From: Herpetosiphon aurantiacus DSM 785
GTDB lineage: Bacteria; Chloroflexota; Chloroflexia; Chloroflexales; Herpetosiphonaceae
DNA length: 64,000 bases
Assembly: GCA_000018565.1 (NCBI GenBank)
Contig: CP000875.1
Location: 6,277,199-6,341,198, forward strand
Reading direction: 5' to 3'
The translations under genes and the position numbers were made by a program. Positions 33,529-43,467 of this stretch are shown here, in pieces. The notes below the pieces were generated by a model. It was not told the origin of the DNA. It saw only the letters and a program-made list of their open reading frames with translations, and ran no database searches. The number at the start of each line of letters is the position of its first letter. The first letter of the stretch is position 1.

Positions 33529-36108
33529 TTAGTCGAAACTGAGTTTGCCATTTTTAACATCAACATTGACGGTTGTGCCACCTGGGAATTTACCTTTGAG
33601 CACTTCCAAGGCCAATGGATTGAGCAACTCGCTCTGGATGGCGCGTTTGAGTGGCCGTGCGCCGAACACTGGGTCATAGCCAACTTGAGCTAAGTGCTGA
33701 CGGGCCGCTTCATTCAACACCAATTTAAGTTTGCGTTCGCTCAAGCGTTTGCTCAGCCGATCAACCTGAATATCGACGATATGTTTGATTTCAGCTTGAG
33801 TCAAGGGCTTGAAGATAATCACATCATCGATCCGGTTGAGGAATTCAGGCCGTAGCTCGTCGTGCAATTCTTCCAACACGGCTTCGCGCATCGCTTCTTC
33901 ATCATCAACCAAACTTTGAATCCGATTACTGCCGATGTTCGAGGTCATAATCACCACGGTATTGGTGAAATCGACCAACCGACCTTGGCCATCGGTCAGG
34001 CGACCATCATCGAGCAATTGCAATAGCGTGTTGAACACATCGGGATGGGCTTTTTCAATTTCGTCGAACAGCACCACGCTATAGGGGCGACGGCGCACAG
34101 CCTCGGTTAATTGGCCGCCTTCTTCGTAGCCAACATAACCTGGAGGTGCACCAATCAGCCGTGCCACGGCATGACGCTCCATATATTCCGACATATCGAT
34201 CCGCACCATTGCTGCTTCGTCATCGAACAAAAATTCAGCCAAAGCCCGTGCCAACTCGGTTTTACCAACCCCAGTTGGCCCAAGGAATAAGAACGAACCT
34301 AGTGGTCGATTGGGATCTTGCAAGCCGGCCCGTGAACGTCGCACTGCATCGGAAACGGCTTTGACCGCTTCGTGTTGGCCGATCACGCGGGCATGCAAGC
34401 GTTCTTCCATCTTGACCAGTTTCTGCAATTCGCCTTCCAACAGCTTGGAAACCGGAATACCCGTCCATTTGGCGACAACTTGAGCAATATCTTCTTCGGA
34501 GACTTCTTCGTTGAGCAACATACCATGTTCTTGCATATCGCGAACTTTGGCTTCGGCCTCGCCGAGTTGTTGCTCTAAGCTGTTGAGCGTGCCATATTGC
34601 AACTCGGCAGCACGGTTATAATCGTATTGGCGTTGAGCTTGCTCGATTTGCACCTTGGTTTGATCGATTTTTTCCTTGAGTTGAGCGATAGCATTGATTG
34701 CGCCGCGCTCACTGGAAAGTTTGGTATCGAGCACTGCCTGTTGTTCGCGCAAGTTGGCCAAATCACGTTCGAGCCGCTCCAAGCGCTCCTTGGAGGCAGG
34801 ATCTTTTTCGCGTTTCAAGGCTTCGCGTTCAATTTCCCATTGCATGCGTTTGCGCTTGATCTCATCGAGTTCAACCGGATCGCTGGTGATTTCCATGCGT
34901 AGTTTGGCAGCAGCTTCGTCGATTAAGTCAATTGCTTTGTCGGGCAAGAAGCGATCAGCGATATAGCGATTGGATAAGGTTGCGGCGGCGACAATCGCTG
35001 CATCAGTAATTCGCACGTTGTGATGGGTTTCGTAGCGTTCTTTCAAGCCGCGCAAAATCGAGATGGTATCTTCAACACTTGGCTCGCCGACCAAAACAGG
35101 TTGGAAACGGCGTTCCAATGCTGGATCTTTCTCAATATATTTGCGATATTCATCAAGCGTGGTTGCCCCGATTGTGTGCAGTTCGCCGCGAGCCAATGCG
35201 GGCTTGAGCATATTCGAGGCATCCATCGAGCCTTCGGCAGCACCAGCGCCAACCACGGTATGTAACTCATCGATAAACAAAATTACCCGACCATCAGCCG
35301 AGGTTACTTCGCTGAGCACAGCTTTGAGCCGTTCTTCAAACTCGCCGCGAAATTTTGCGCCTGCCACCAGCGCTCCCAAATCGAGCGCGATCAAACGTTT
35401 GTTACGCAGTGCTTCGGGCACATCGCCGCGCACAATCCGCGCCGCCAAGCCCTCGACTATCGCAGTTTTACCAACGCCTGGCTCACCAATTAAGACTGGA
35501 TTATTTTTGGTACGGCGTGAAAGGACCTGAATCGTGCGGCGAATTTCTTCATCGCGGCCAATGACTGGATCAAGCTTGCCGCGTTGGGCCAACGTCGTTA
35601 AATCGCGGCCATACTTTTCGAGCGCTTGATATTTACCCTCGGGATTTTGGTCGGTGACCCGTTGATTGCCACGGATGGCAGTTAAGGTTTTGAGAATCGC
35701 ATCTTTGGTAATGCCAAACGAGGTCAGCAAGCGTTGCGATGGGCCTTTGGCGCGTTCGCTTGCGAGGCCAAGCAAGAGATGTTCGGTGGAAACATACTCA
35801 TCGCCCATGCCTTTGGCTTCATTTTCGGCGGTTTGAGATACTTGATCTAAGCGTTGTCCAATGCCAGGCTGCATTTGAGTGCCACTCACTCGGGGCAAAC
35901 GGCGAATTTCATCATTAACCGCAGCAACTAAGGCCTGCGGATCGCGATCCATTTTGGTGATAATTTGCGGAACCACGCCATCAGCTTGTTCGAGCAAGGC
36001 CACAAGAACGTGTTCTGGTGTGATTTCGCTTTGGCCGTTGCGAGAAGCGATGCTTTGGGCATCAAAAATAGCTGCGCGTGATTTTTCGGTGTAAATATTC
36101 AAATTCAT
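33529..36108 (-). CDS. clpB: ATP-dependent disaggregase ClpB
   Basis: An 859-residue ClpB, full length. It has the N-domain ([13 protein letters not shown]), first AAA+ domain with Walker A GEPGVGKT (208-215), and the ~400-525 coiled-coil middle domain that separates ClpB from ClpA/ClpC ([19 protein letters not shown]). Second AAA+ domain has [11 protein letters not shown] at about residue 610 and arginine-finger text [10 protein letters not shown]. With DnaK it pulls aggregated proteins apart. GGGAGG lies 10 bases before the ATG. No CIRCE element (TTAGCACTC inverted repeat) was found in the 244 bases upstream, so heat control, if any, is by another route. Confidence 0.97.
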   Translation of the reverse strand: MNLNIYTEKSRAAIFDAQSIASRNGQSEITPEHVLVALLEQADGVVPQIITKMDRDPQALVAAVNDEIRRLPRVSGTQMQPGIGQRLDQVSQTAENEAKGMGDEYVSTEHLLLGLASERAKGPSQRLLTSFGITKDAILKTLTAIRGNQRVTDQNPEGKYQALEKYGRDLTTLAQRGKLDPVIGRDEEIRRTIQVLSRRTKNNPVLIGEPGVGKTAIVEGLAARIVRGDVPEALRNKRLIALDLGALVAGAKFRGEFEERLKAVLSEVTSADGRVILFIDELHTVVGAGAAEGSMDASNMLKPALARGELHTIGATTLDEYRKYIEKDPALERRFQPVLVGEPSVEDTISILRGLKERYETHHNVRITDAAIVAAATLSNRYIADRFLPDKAIDLIDEAAAKLRMEITSDPVELDEIKRKRMQWEIEREALKREKDPASKERLERLERDLANLREQQAVLDTKLSSERGAINAIAQLKEKIDQTKVQIEQAQRQYDYNRAAELQYGTLNSLEQQLGEAEAKVRDMQEHGMLLNEEVSEEDIAQVVAKWTGIPVSKLLEGELQKLVKMEERLHARVIGQHEAVKAVSDAVRRSRAGLQDPNRPLGSFLFLGPTGVGKTELARALAEFLFDDEAAMVRIDMSEYMERHAVARLIGAPPGYVGYEEGGQLTEAVRRRPYSVVLFDEIEKAHPDVFNTLLQLLDDGRLTDGQGRLVDFTNTVVIMTSNIGSNRIQSLVDDEEAMREAVLEELHDELRPEFLNRIDDVIIFKPLTQAEIKHIVDIQVDRLSKRLSERKLKLVLNEAARQHLAQVGYDPVFGARPLKRAIQSELLNPLALEVLKGKFPGGTTVNVDVKNGKLSFD

Positions 36109-36300
36109 CTGTGCGAAACCTCCCTATTCAGTTGTCGTTGCAGTTAGCATAGCAGAGCCTTGTTAAAAACATAGTAGGCCAATGTTAGAAGATTGTCTGA
36201 ACATAATGATTTCAGCGAAATATCATCGGTGTTTGCTAATTTAGGCGCTATGCTAAAGCGGCATTGATCGGCTTGACAAGTAGCGTAGAGCATAGGAGCC

Positions 36301-36357
36301 ATGGCAATTGGGATGATGCCCGTTTTCAGCCAGCATATGCTACAATTGAGCCTATGA
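36301..36357 (+). CDS. Possible 18-codon leader ORF coupled to tsaE
   Basis: ATG at 36301 opens an 18-residue frame (MAIGMMPVFSQHMLQLSL) whose TGA at 36355-36357 overlaps the tsaE ATG at 36354 (ATGA). AGGAG lies only two bases before the ATG, too close for a good SD. tsaE itself has no clear SD, so coupling through this ORF would explain its translation. Speculative. Confidence 0.3.
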   Translation: MAIGMMPVFSQHMLQLSL

Positions 36358-36869
36358 AAGCACGTATTCCTGCCATTTTAGAGCCTGATAGCATCGATGT
36401 GGTTAGCCATGGGCCAGCCCACACGGTGCGAATTGGTCAGCAGATCGGTGCAGCCTTAACCGCTGGCGATTTAGTGCTGTTGTTTGGGACGTTTGGCGTG
36501 GGCAAAACCCACCTCACCAAGGGCATTGCCAGCGCATTTGGTATCCCTGAAGCAGACGTTACCAGCCCAACTTTTGTTTTAGTCAATAACTATACTGCCG
36601 ATAAAACCCATGGTCGCACCCGCATTCACCATATCGATTTGTATCGACTTGAGGGTAATGCCAAGGATTTCGATTCGATTGGTTTGGAAGAATTGTGGGA
36701 CGATAGCGCAATTTGTGTGATCGAATGGGCTGAACGGGTCTCCGACTCGTTGCCCAGTGAATATCTGGAAATTCGGATCGATCACTTAGCCGAAACTAAA
36801 CGGATGATGCGACTCAAGCCGCATGGCGAGCGCTATAAGCAATTGATCCAGCGCTTACGTGGTAAATAA
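36354..36869 (+). CDS. tsaE: tRNA t6A biosynthesis ATPase TsaE
   Basis: A 171-residue TsaE, the ATPase that works with TsaB-TsaD to put threonylcarbamoyl on A37 of ANN-decoding tRNAs. P-loop GTFGVGKT (45-52), then TSPTFVLVNNY and IHHIDLYRLEG, the Y/D motifs of the family, and VIEWAERV. The start at 36354 matches where homology begins; the open frame back to 36264 is unlikely to be translated. It lies 37 bases before tsaB, so the two partners are cotranscribed; tsaD and tsaC are not in the window. Confidence 0.92.
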   Translation: MKARIPAILEPDSIDVVSHGPAHTVRIGQQIGAALTAGDLVLLFGTFGVGKTHLTKGIASAFGIPEADVTSPTFVLVNNYTADKTHGRTRIHHIDLYRLEGNAKDFDSIGLEELWDDSAICVIEWAERVSDSLPSEYLEIRIDHLAETKRMMRLKPHGERYKQLIQRLRGK

Positions 36870-36906
36870 TTGGGCCTTCTGCCTGTGTTGTTAGATTGAG
36901 ATTGTT

Positions 36907-37578
36907 ATGTTACTTGCCTTTGATACTGCCACCGACACCGCTGGGGTTGCCGTGTACGATGCCACTGGATTACGTGCTGAAGCCAATTGGTTTGCTGGGC
37001 GCGGCCATTCCAGCCAATTATTGCCAATGGCCCAGCAATTACTCAGCAACCTTGATCTGACCCCAGCTGAATTAACTGGGGTTGCCGTTTCGGTTGGGCC
37101 TGGCTCGTGGAGCGGCATTCGGGTTGGCATGAGCAGTGCCAAAGGCCTAGCCTTGGCCCACGATTTGCCGTTGCTTGGTATTAGCAGCCTTGAAACCTTG
37201 GCCTATCCCCATCAGCGGATTGGGCGCAGCGTGATTGCCGTGATCAAACTTGGGCGCGATCGGTATGCCATGGCTGAATATCGCTTACGCCGAGCTTGGA
37301 CGCGAATCGGAGTTGAACGCAATGTTTCGCGCGAAGAATTGTTGGCGGCAATTCCTGAATTGGCGTTAGTTTGCGGCGATGTTGACCCTCGTTTAGCGTT
37401 GTCAATTAACGAAGCACGAGGGGCTGGGGTTGTGATTCCATCGCCAGCGGTTGGTTTGCGCCGCGCTGGTTTCTTAGCCGAGATTGCTTGGAATCGGCTG
37501 CAAGCGGGCGAACGCGACGATTTGACTAGCTTAGAGCCTTCATATTTGGGTGCAGCGGTCAAGGAGCCAGCCAAGTGA
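36907..37578 (+). CDS. tsaB: tRNA t6A biosynthesis protein TsaB
   Basis: A 223-residue TsaB (YeaZ family), the non-catalytic dimer partner of TsaD in t6A synthesis. It opens LLAFDTATDTAGVAVYD (ASKHA-type first phosphate loop), has the dimer-interface segment GHSSQLLPMAQQLLSN, and GVAVSVGPGSWSGIRVGMSSAKGLA, diagnostic of the family. C-terminal SLEPSYLG is the usual ending (LEPLYLR type). Its stop overlaps the start of the next gene (GTGA). Confidence 0.93.
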   Translation: MLLAFDTATDTAGVAVYDATGLRAEANWFAGRGHSSQLLPMAQQLLSNLDLTPAELTGVAVSVGPGSWSGIRVGMSSAKGLALAHDLPLLGISSLETLAYPHQRIGRSVIAVIKLGRDRYAMAEYRLRRAWTRIGVERNVSREELLAAIPELALVCGDVDPRLALSINEARGAGVVIPSPAVGLRRAGFLAEIAWNRLQAGERDDLTSLEPSYLGAAVKEPAK

Positions 37579-38102
37579 AAGCGATTCGGCGGGTTTTGAT
37601 CTTTGGCTCTATGGGGTCGGGCAAAAGCACACTGACCAAGCGACTTGGGGCAGTTTTGAAGTTGCCAGTCATCCATCTCGATAGCCATTTTTGGCGACCA
37701 AATTGGGTCGAGCCAGATCGCGAGACATGGCGAGCGCAACAACGCGAATTGGTGCAAGCGTCAGAATGGATTATGGATGGCAATTATTCAGCAACGCTCG
37801 ATGAACGTTGGCCTTATGCCGATACTATTATTTTTGTTGATCAGCCACGCTTATTGTGTTTATGGCGGGTGGTCAAACGCCGAATCATGTATCACGGACG
37901 TTCACGGCCTGATTTAGCGCCAGATTGCCCCGAAAAGCTCGATCGAGTAGCTTTTGAATTTGTCTGGACGTACCCAAAGGCTCGGCGACCAAAAGTGTTG
38001 AAACGCCTAGCTGAGGCTAAAACGACTAAACTGGTTTTTCATCTACGCGGCGATGCGGCGATTGAACAATTCTTGGTTGATCTATCGCAGATTGCTGCTT
38101 AG
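37575..38102 (+). CDS. P-loop kinase, FlaR/topology-modulation-like
   Basis: A 175-residue P-loop protein: IFGSMGSGKST at residues 9-19, then LPVIHLDSHFWRPNW, a segment typical of the group annotated as DNA topology modulation protein FlaR or adenylate-kinase-like. WIMDGNYSATLDERW and a basic lid-like region (VVKRRIMYHGRSRPDL) follow. These proteins are small nucleotide or metabolite kinases of unknown substrate; the FlaR name is historical. GTG start overlaps the tsaB stop, with AAGGAG four bases upstream, so it is coupled to tsaB. Confidence 0.8.
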   Translation: MKAIRRVLIFGSMGSGKSTLTKRLGAVLKLPVIHLDSHFWRPNWVEPDRETWRAQQRELVQASEWIMDGNYSATLDERWPYADTIIFVDQPRLLCLWRVVKRRIMYHGRSRPDLAPDCPEKLDRVAFEFVWTYPKARRPKVLKRLAEAKTTKLVFHLRGDAAIEQFLVDLSQIAA

Positions 38103-38129
38103 TCAACTCCTGCGCACGGAGGAATATCG

Positions 38130-38858
38130 ATGAGTGCATTATCACGCTTTGAACAATTTATGGAAGGGATGGTTGAGGGCAATGTGGCACGTTTGTTCCG
38201 CAGCCCGATTCAGCCAGCCGAAATTGGCAAGCGCCTTGAGCGGGCCATGGAAAGCCAGCAAACCATTAGCATGGATCGGATTTTGGTGCCGAATGCCTAT
38301 AAAGCGCACTTGCACCCTGATGATTATAAAGCCTTTGAGCCAGTTAAAACCAATTTGCAGCACGAGATGGCCCGCTATTTGGCTGAGCTAGCCCGTGAAC
38401 GTGGTTTTACCATGATCAACCATCCAAATGTTGAGTTGGTGGCTGATCCGGCGGTTAAGCAACGCTCAATTATGATCGATGGCCAAATCAGCGAAGCGCC
38501 AGCGCACTTGGGCGGCAATACCCAAATGATCGGGCCAAATGGTGCGGCGATGACTGGCCAGCCAGCTACCCCAAAAGCCAACTTAATCTTGTATACTGAC
38601 CAAGGCGAACACCGGATTCCAGTTAAAAAATCGGTGACCAATTTGGGTCGTGGCCTGAATAACGACTTGATTTTAGAAGATAGTCGGGTTTCGCGCGAGC
38701 ATGCCCAACTGCGCTATCGGGCGCGACGTTTTTGGGTCAGCGATGTGCGTTCGACCAACGGAACCTTTGTCAATGGTGATCCGGTGCAAGAACGGGAACT
38801 GCGCAACGGCGATATTGTGTCGCTCGGCGGCTTGGAATTGCGTTTTGAGGAGGCCTAA
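38130..38858 (+). CDS. FhaA-like protein (DUF3662 + FHA)
   Basis: A 242-residue cytosolic protein. Residues 1-110 match DUF3662, starting ALSRFEQFMEGMVEGNVARLF and including QPAEIGKRLERAM. Residues ~165-240 form a forkhead-associated (phosphothreonine-binding) domain: VTNLGRGLNNDLILEDSRVSREHAQL and DVRSTNGTFVNG carry the key R, S-R-x-H and N. In actinobacteria FhaA reads phosphorylation by PknB-type kinases and controls cell-wall synthesis. GGAGG precedes the ATG. It is followed without a gap by the FhaB-like gene. No PknB, PP2C or RodA gene is adjacent, unlike in actinobacteria. Confidence 0.87.
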   Translation: MSALSRFEQFMEGMVEGNVARLFRSPIQPAEIGKRLERAMESQQTISMDRILVPNAYKAHLHPDDYKAFEPVKTNLQHEMARYLAELARERGFTMINHPNVELVADPAVKQRSIMIDGQISEAPAHLGGNTQMIGPNGAAMTGQPATPKANLILYTDQGEHRIPVKKSVTNLGRGLNNDLILEDSRVSREHAQLRYRARRFWVSDVRSTNGTFVNGDPVQERELRNGDIVSLGGLELRFEEA

Positions 38859-39335
38859 ATGGGTCAGAGCATCACCAGTGCTACGCTCGATTTTGTAATC
38901 TTGCTCTTACGAATTAGCGTGATCTTTTTCTTGTACTTCTTTTTGTACCAGGTAGTACGGGTTATTCGGCGCGAATTGCAGGTAGTTGGCACAGGAACTG
39001 GTGGTGCGGGCGTGCTGGCGGGAGCGGCGCAAAATTTATATGGCAAACTGATTGTCATGTCGAGTGGCGATACTGGTTTGCAGCGTGGCTATGCCTTTGA
39101 GCTTGGCGCGGTCAATATGATTGGGCGGCGGCCTGATAGCGATGTGGCCCTGAACGACTCATTTTTATCCTCGGAGCATGCCCTGTTGGAGTGGCGTGGT
39201 GATAGCTGGTGGCTTGAAGATCAGCGCTCAACCAACGGCACCTTTATTAATGATATTGAAGTAGCTGATCCAACGCCAATTGTCTATGGCGACATCATTC
39301 GGATTGGGCGGATCGAGCTCAAACTTTCACGTTAA
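38859..39335 (+). CDS. FhaB-like membrane-anchored FHA protein
   Basis: A 158-residue protein with one N-terminal transmembrane helix (~10-32, FVILLLRISVIFFLYFFLYQVV) and a C-terminal FHA domain. Key residues are in IGRRPDSDVALNDSFLSSEHALLEW and DQRSTNGTFINDIEVADPTP. The ATG follows the FhaA-like stop codon directly (TAAATG), with GAGG inside the end of that gene, so translation is coupled. Together they form a membrane plus cytosolic phosphothreonine-reading pair. The likely writer is a PknB-type kinase, possibly the one at 53117-55042, which is inference. Confidence 0.87.
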   Translation: MGQSITSATLDFVILLLRISVIFFLYFFLYQVVRVIRRELQVVGTGTGGAGVLAGAAQNLYGKLIVMSSGDTGLQRGYAFELGAVNMIGRRPDSDVALNDSFLSSEHALLEWRGDSWWLEDQRSTNGTFINDIEVADPTPIVYGDIIRIGRIELKLSR

Positions 39336-39342
39336 CTCTGAT

Positions 39343-39383
39343 CAGCAGCATTGACAATAGCTTGATGCTGCTGCCCCTTTTTT
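39343..39383 (+). terminator. Terminator after the FhaB-like gene
   Basis: CAGCAGCAT (39343-39351) pairs with ATGCTGCTG (39365-39373), followed by CCCC and six Ts. Confidence 0.8.
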
Positions 39384-39507
39384 AGCCCCTAAAACCCGCA
39401 GTTACAGCGTTTGCAACCAACCCAGATGAGAACTTGACATAATTTTCGATTTTCGAAATAGCTGATTATAAAGGGCTAAAAACCACCTCTTGAGGGTTAA
39501 AAGTTAT

Positions 39508-39536
39508 TTGTCAGTTTAATCTGCCTGTGATATACT
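39508..39536 (+). promoter_or_regulatory. Promoter of the nuo operon
   Basis: -35 TTGTCA (39508-39513), 17-base spacer, -10 TATACT (39531-39536) with an upstream TGN extension. Start near 39543, leaving a ~100-nt leader to nuoA. A second TTGACA at 39434-39439 has no matching -10 and is ignored. The rest of 39384-39507 holds nothing else recognised. Confidence 0.8.
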
Positions 39537-39641
39537 TCGCAATGGCTGCACGGTGTTAGTGCAATTATGTACAGCGAGTACTGGGGCTTACCCGTCTCGC
39601 TCTTTGTGTGTTTGTAACAGGCATCACTAGGAGACCGACCT

Positions 39642-39998
39642 ATGCTTACAAACTATGCGTTTATCGGGATCTTCGCGCTTGCCGCGATCACCTTTCCGCT
39701 CTTGCCGCTGGTGCTGTCGGCCTTTTTACGGCCCAACCGACCCACACCAGTCAAGCTTTCGACCTACGAGTGTGGTTTGGAGGCGATTGGCGATATCTGG
39801 GTCCAATTCAAAGTTCAATACTACTTGTATGCTTTGGCCTTTGTGATTTTCGATATCGAAACGGTCTTTTTGTATCCATGGGCAGTGGCCTATGGGCAAC
39901 TGGGCTTGTTTGCCCTCTTTGAAATGGTGGTCTTTTTAGCAATTCTGACCATCGGTTTGGTGTATGCCTGGAAAAAAGGCGCACTTGAGTGGATCTAA
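39642..39998 (+). CDS. nuoA: NADH-quinone oxidoreductase subunit A
   Basis: A 118-residue three-helix membrane subunit of complex I (ND3 homologue). The conserved loop [24 protein letters not shown] contains the C-G-x-E segment that senses active/deactive transition, followed by [23 protein letters not shown] precedes the ATG. It is the first gene of the operon, about 90 bases from nuoB. Confidence 0.96.
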   Translation: MLTNYAFIGIFALAAITFPLLPLVLSAFLRPNRPTPVKLSTYECGLEAIGDIWVQFKVQYYLYALAFVIFDIETVFLYPWAVAYGQLGLFALFEMVVFLAILTIGLVYAWKKGALEWI

Positions 39999-40086
39999 AC
40001 GACGAATAGGGGAGTGACGGCGCGGAGGCGGCGCGGCTGCGCTGGGCCTTGGCCTAATTCAATTCACCATTTTGCCCGGAGGGCGT

Positions 40087-40839
40087 ATGTCTGATCTACA
40101 AACGCAAATGGATCTTGAGCAGCAGGGGGTGCTGTTTACGACCATCAATAAGCTGTACAACTGGGGTCGCCGCTCTTCGGTGTGGCCGATGCAGTTCGGG
40201 TTAGCTTGCTGCGCGATTGAGATGATTGCCGCAGCTGCTTCGCGTTATGATATTTCGCGCTTTGGCTCGGAACTCTTTCGCGCCTCGCCCCGCCAAGCTG
40301 ACGTGATGATCGTTGCTGGGACTGTGACCAAGAAAATGGTTCCACAGGTTGTTCGTTTGTTTAACCAAATGCCTGAGCCACGCTATGTGATTTCGATGGG
40401 AGCTTGTGCAACCTCTGGTGGCCCCTTCCGCGATGGTTACAATGTGGTGCGCGGCGTTGATTTATATGTTCCGGTTGATGTGTATATTCCGGGTTGCCCA
40501 CCTCGCCCTGAAGCTTTGTTGCACGCCTTGATGACCTTGCAAGCGCAAATCGATGTGCAATCATTACAACAAGTGCGTTGGTATGGCGATGATGAAGGCG
40601 TGGTCAACGAGTTTCCAGTGCCAATTTTTGGTGCTGAAGGCTTGGAAGTGCCTGGAATCCCTGGGACTGCCGACCCCGTGGGTGGCACGCCCAAAATGCC
40701 GCCATTTGTTAGCCCAGCCTTGGGTGGCAAAGGCGAACGCGATGCATCAATTAAAGCCTTGGAAGGCAATCAGCCCAAGCCAATGTTGCGGGCTGGCACG
40801 GTAACGATCGAGGAGGTAGCCCATGGCATTGCTGGCTAG
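40087..40839 (+). CDS. nuoB: NADH-quinone oxidoreductase subunit B
   Basis: A 250-residue subunit carrying the terminal N2 [4Fe-4S] cluster next to quinone. Ligands are visible: tandem Cys in [10 protein letters not shown] (41, 42), Cys in [10 protein letters not shown] (~107) and in [10 protein letters not shown] (~137). Start chosen at ATG 40087, five bases after GGAGG. The C-terminal ~75 residues after the core are a Pro/Gly-rich extension not needed for the fold. The last 17 bases overlap nuoC. Confidence 0.96.
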   Translation: MSDLQTQMDLEQQGVLFTTINKLYNWGRRSSVWPMQFGLACCAIEMIAAAASRYDISRFGSELFRASPRQADVMIVAGTVTKKMVPQVVRLFNQMPEPRYVISMGACATSGGPFRDGYNVVRGVDLYVPVDVYIPGCPPRPEALLHALMTLQAQIDVQSLQQVRWYGDDEGVVNEFPVPIFGAEGLEVPGIPGTADPVGGTPKMPPFVSPALGGKGERDASIKALEGNQPKPMLRAGTVTIEEVAHGIAG

Positions 40840-41359
40840 AGGCGAACTGCGCTCGATCCTGCAAACCGAAATGCCCAACGCCCTAGATACCCGTTGGGAT
40901 ACCCAAGCAACCGACCAACCCGAAGCTCATGGCGAAGGCCAAACCATATTGCTCGATTTCGATGCAGTGGTTAAGGCTGAGGCACTTGTCGAAGTTGCCC
41001 ACTTCATCCGTGATAAATTTGGCTACACTTTGCTTTCTAACATCACAGCGGTCGATTACCTCAAACAAGGGTTAATCGAAGTTGTCTATCAATTTTATAA
41101 CGCTGCTGAGGGTGGCCCCGACCTACGGGTGCGGGTGCGGATTGGTCGTAGCCCAGAAGAGTGTATTGTTCCATCGCTAACTCCCACCTGGCCTGGTGCC
41201 GATTTGCAAGAACGCGAAGCCTACGATATGTATGGTGTGGTGTTCCCTGGCCATCCAAATCTGGCACGGATCTATATGTGGGATGAGTTTAAGGGCTTTC
41301 CAATGCGGAAAGACTTCCCCAAGACGGGCGATAAATATACCCACGTCACGGGAGAATAG
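40823..41359 (+). CDS. nuoC: NADH-quinone oxidoreductase subunit C
   Basis: A 178-residue peripheral-arm subunit (30-kDa homologue), separate from NuoD here rather than fused. The diagnostic C-terminal run is [42 protein letters not shown] lies six bases before its ATG, within nuoB. It has no cofactor and links B and D in the quinone module. Confidence 0.95.
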   Translation: MALLARGELRSILQTEMPNALDTRWDTQATDQPEAHGEGQTILLDFDAVVKAEALVEVAHFIRDKFGYTLLSNITAVDYLKQGLIEVVYQFYNAAEGGPDLRVRVRIGRSPEECIVPSLTPTWPGADLQEREAYDMYGVVFPGHPNLARIYMWDEFKGFPMRKDFPKTGDKYTHVTGE

Positions 41360-41362
41360 TCA

Positions 41363-42475
41363 ATGCTAAAGACTGAAGAACTGCAAATTAATATTGGTCC
41401 TCAGCACCCTTCGACTCACGGTGTGTTTCGGATGTTGGTGACTGTCGATGGCGAAACCTTGGTTGACCTTAAACCAGTGTTTGGCTATTTGCATCGTAAT
41501 CACGAGCAGCTTGGTGAAGTCAATACCTATTTGCAAAATATGCCCTTCACCGACCGTCTCGATTACTTTAATTCGATGGTCAACAATCATGCCTATGCCC
41601 GGGCTGTCGAGACGCTTGCCGGCGTTGAAGTGCCTGAACGTGCCCAATACATTCGCGTCATTATGGATGAGCTTTCGCGAATTTTGAACCACGCTACCGC
41701 AATGGGCTTTATGCTCGGCGACATGGGTGCGTGGCAAACGGCATTGCTCTGGGGTATGCGCGAACGGGAAAAAATTCTCGACATGTTTGAGTATGTGTCG
41801 GGCGCTCGCATGATGTGTAACTACTGCCGCTTTGGCGGGGTGGTGCGCGATATCGACGATTGGTTCATCACCGAATTGAAGAAGTTGATGCAGGGTTTAC
41901 CGCACTACTTCGACGATTTTGAAGGCTTGTTGCTCAACAGTGAAATTCTTTTGGCGCGTGCCCGTAATATTGGCGTGTTGCCCAAAGAGTTGGCGCTGGC
42001 CTATAGCGTGACTGGTCCAGTCTTGCGTGGTTCAGGCGTTGCCTATGATATTCGCAAAGCCGAACCCTATGCCGTTTACGATCGCTTCAAATTTAAAGTA
42101 CCAGTTGGCACAGTTGGCGATGTGTACGACCGCTTCTTGGTACGGATCGCCGAAATGCGCGAATCGTACAAAATTTTGGAGCAAGCGATCGAACAATTGC
42201 CCGATGCAACTGGTGGCTTTATCAACCCCAAAGTCAAGCAACAAAGCCTCAAAGCTCCTGCTGGCGAAGCCTATGCGCGGGTTGAATCGCCCAAAGGCGA
42301 ACTTGGTTTCTACCTTGTGAGCGATGGCTCAGGTAGCGCGTATCGCTATAAAGTGCGTGCTCCATCGTTCATCAACCTTTCATCGCTGGCTGATATGTGC
42401 AAAGGCTACTCGATTGCCGACGTTGTGGTTATCTTGGGTAGTATCGATATCGTGATGGGCGAGGTAGACCGATGA
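41363..42475 (+). CDS. nuoD: NADH-quinone oxidoreductase subunit D
   Basis: A 370-residue 49-kDa homologue lining the quinone site with NuoB. It begins [18 protein letters not shown], the conserved quinone-loop His region. A helix with [18 protein letters not shown] and [22 protein letters not shown] is typical, and it ends DIVMGEVDR. The HR motif reads [11 protein letters not shown], where most bacteria have YLHRG-x-E, a small variation. It overlaps nuoI by four bases (ATGA). Confidence 0.96.
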   Translation: MLKTEELQINIGPQHPSTHGVFRMLVTVDGETLVDLKPVFGYLHRNHEQLGEVNTYLQNMPFTDRLDYFNSMVNNHAYARAVETLAGVEVPERAQYIRVIMDELSRILNHATAMGFMLGDMGAWQTALLWGMREREKILDMFEYVSGARMMCNYCRFGGVVRDIDDWFITELKKLMQGLPHYFDDFEGLLLNSEILLARARNIGVLPKELALAYSVTGPVLRGSGVAYDIRKAEPYAVYDRFKFKVPVGTVGDVYDRFLVRIAEMRESYKILEQAIEQLPDATGGFINPKVKQQSLKAPAGEAYARVESPKGELGFYLVSDGSGSAYRYKVRAPSFINLSSLADMCKGYSIADVVVILGSIDIVMGEVDR

Positions 42476-43464
42476 CGTTGAGCCACTTAGCAACTGAAGA
42501 CGTGTTCGTTGTTGAACGCAATGACGCGGATTTTCGGGCTGGTCAGGGGATGACCAAGGGCTTGGGAATTGTGTTTCGCAAATTCCGCAAGGCTTTGTTT
42601 GGCAAACCCAACAGCGACCGCGCCGATACCGAAGGCCAATTCAATGTGCAATATCCCGAAGAGCGGCTGGTGCTGCCTGAGGCTTATCGCAATATGCCAA
42701 TTTTGCTCTACGATGATGCAACTGGCCATGAATTGTGTACTTCATGTTTCCAATGTGAGCGGATCTGCCCGCCGCAGGTGATTCACATTACCCAAGCGAA
42801 AGATCCCGCAACTGGTAAGCCAGTTCCAGCCGCTGCCAACTTTGTGTTGGAATACGACACCTGTATGTCGTGTGGCTACTGTGCCGAAGTTTGTCCATTT
42901 GATGCAATCAAAATGGACCATGATTTTGAATTATCAACGGGCAACCACCCAGAGCTTGATGTGAACTACGACCGTTTGTTGCGCCCAATCTCGTATTACG
43001 AAGCGATTGCGCCAACCATGTGGTCGGATGTCAAAGAACAAGCCATGAAGAAGTTGCAAAACAATATCAAACGCCGCCCAGGCGCGATTGGTCGCGACCA
43101 TGGCCAAAAGGTCAAGGGTGGTGCTGCGGTTGCCGTCGCTGCAACTCCAGTAGCTGGCGCTGCGCCAGCCGCTGCTGCTAAGCCACGCGGCCCTGTGGCA
43201 GCAATTGGCAAAAACATGCCAGAAGAAAAAGTTGCCAAGCTGATTTCAATTCGTGCTGCCAACGCTGCTAAGCGTGGTGGTGGCGATGCTGGTGCTGCAC
43301 CAGTCGCTGAAGCTGCGCCAATTGTGGAAACAGTTGTCGATACGCCAGCAGCCAGCGCCGCACCAAGTGGCCCAGTTGCGGCAATTGGTCAGAACATGTC
43401 GGAAGACAAACGTGCCAAGCTTGAGGCAATTCGCGCTGCGAAACGTGCCCAACGAGGAGAATAA
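42472..43464 (+). CDS. nuoI: NADH-quinone oxidoreductase subunit I with repeated C-terminal extension
   Basis: A 330-residue NuoI, about twice the usual length. The core has two [4Fe-4S] ferredoxin motifs (N6a, N6b): [11 protein letters not shown] (Cys 89, 92, 95, 99) and [16 protein letters not shown] (Cys 131, 134, 137, 141). After residue ~215 comes an Ala-rich tail holding two copies of a ~30-residue motif, GPVAAIGxNMxExKxAKLxxIRAA, at residues 240-268 and 300-329. The tail is basic at both copies and may bind a partner or replace a missing supernumerary subunit; no known domain was recognised. Confidence 0.93.
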   Translation: MTLSHLATEDVFVVERNDADFRAGQGMTKGLGIVFRKFRKALFGKPNSDRADTEGQFNVQYPEERLVLPEAYRNMPILLYDDATGHELCTSCFQCERICPPQVIHITQAKDPATGKPVPAAANFVLEYDTCMSCGYCAEVCPFDAIKMDHDFELSTGNHPELDVNYDRLLRPISYYEAIAPTMWSDVKEQAMKKLQNNIKRRPGAIGRDHGQKVKGGAAVAVAATPVAGAAPAAAAKPRGPVAAIGKNMPEEKVAKLISIRAANAAKRGGGDAGAAPVAEAAPIVETVVDTPAASAAPSGPVAAIGQNMSEDKRAKLEAIRAAKRAQRGE

Positions 43465-43467
43465 TCG

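Noticed and set aside
33515-36353. CIRCE heat-shock operator near clpB (GCTAGCACTT at 33519-33528)
   Set aside because: It lies at the 3' end of clpB, without the inverted partner, and none is found upstream.
39434-39462. Second nuo promoter from the perfect TTGACA at 39434
   Set aside because: No acceptable -10 lies 15-19 bases downstream; the pair at 39508-39536 is better in every respect.
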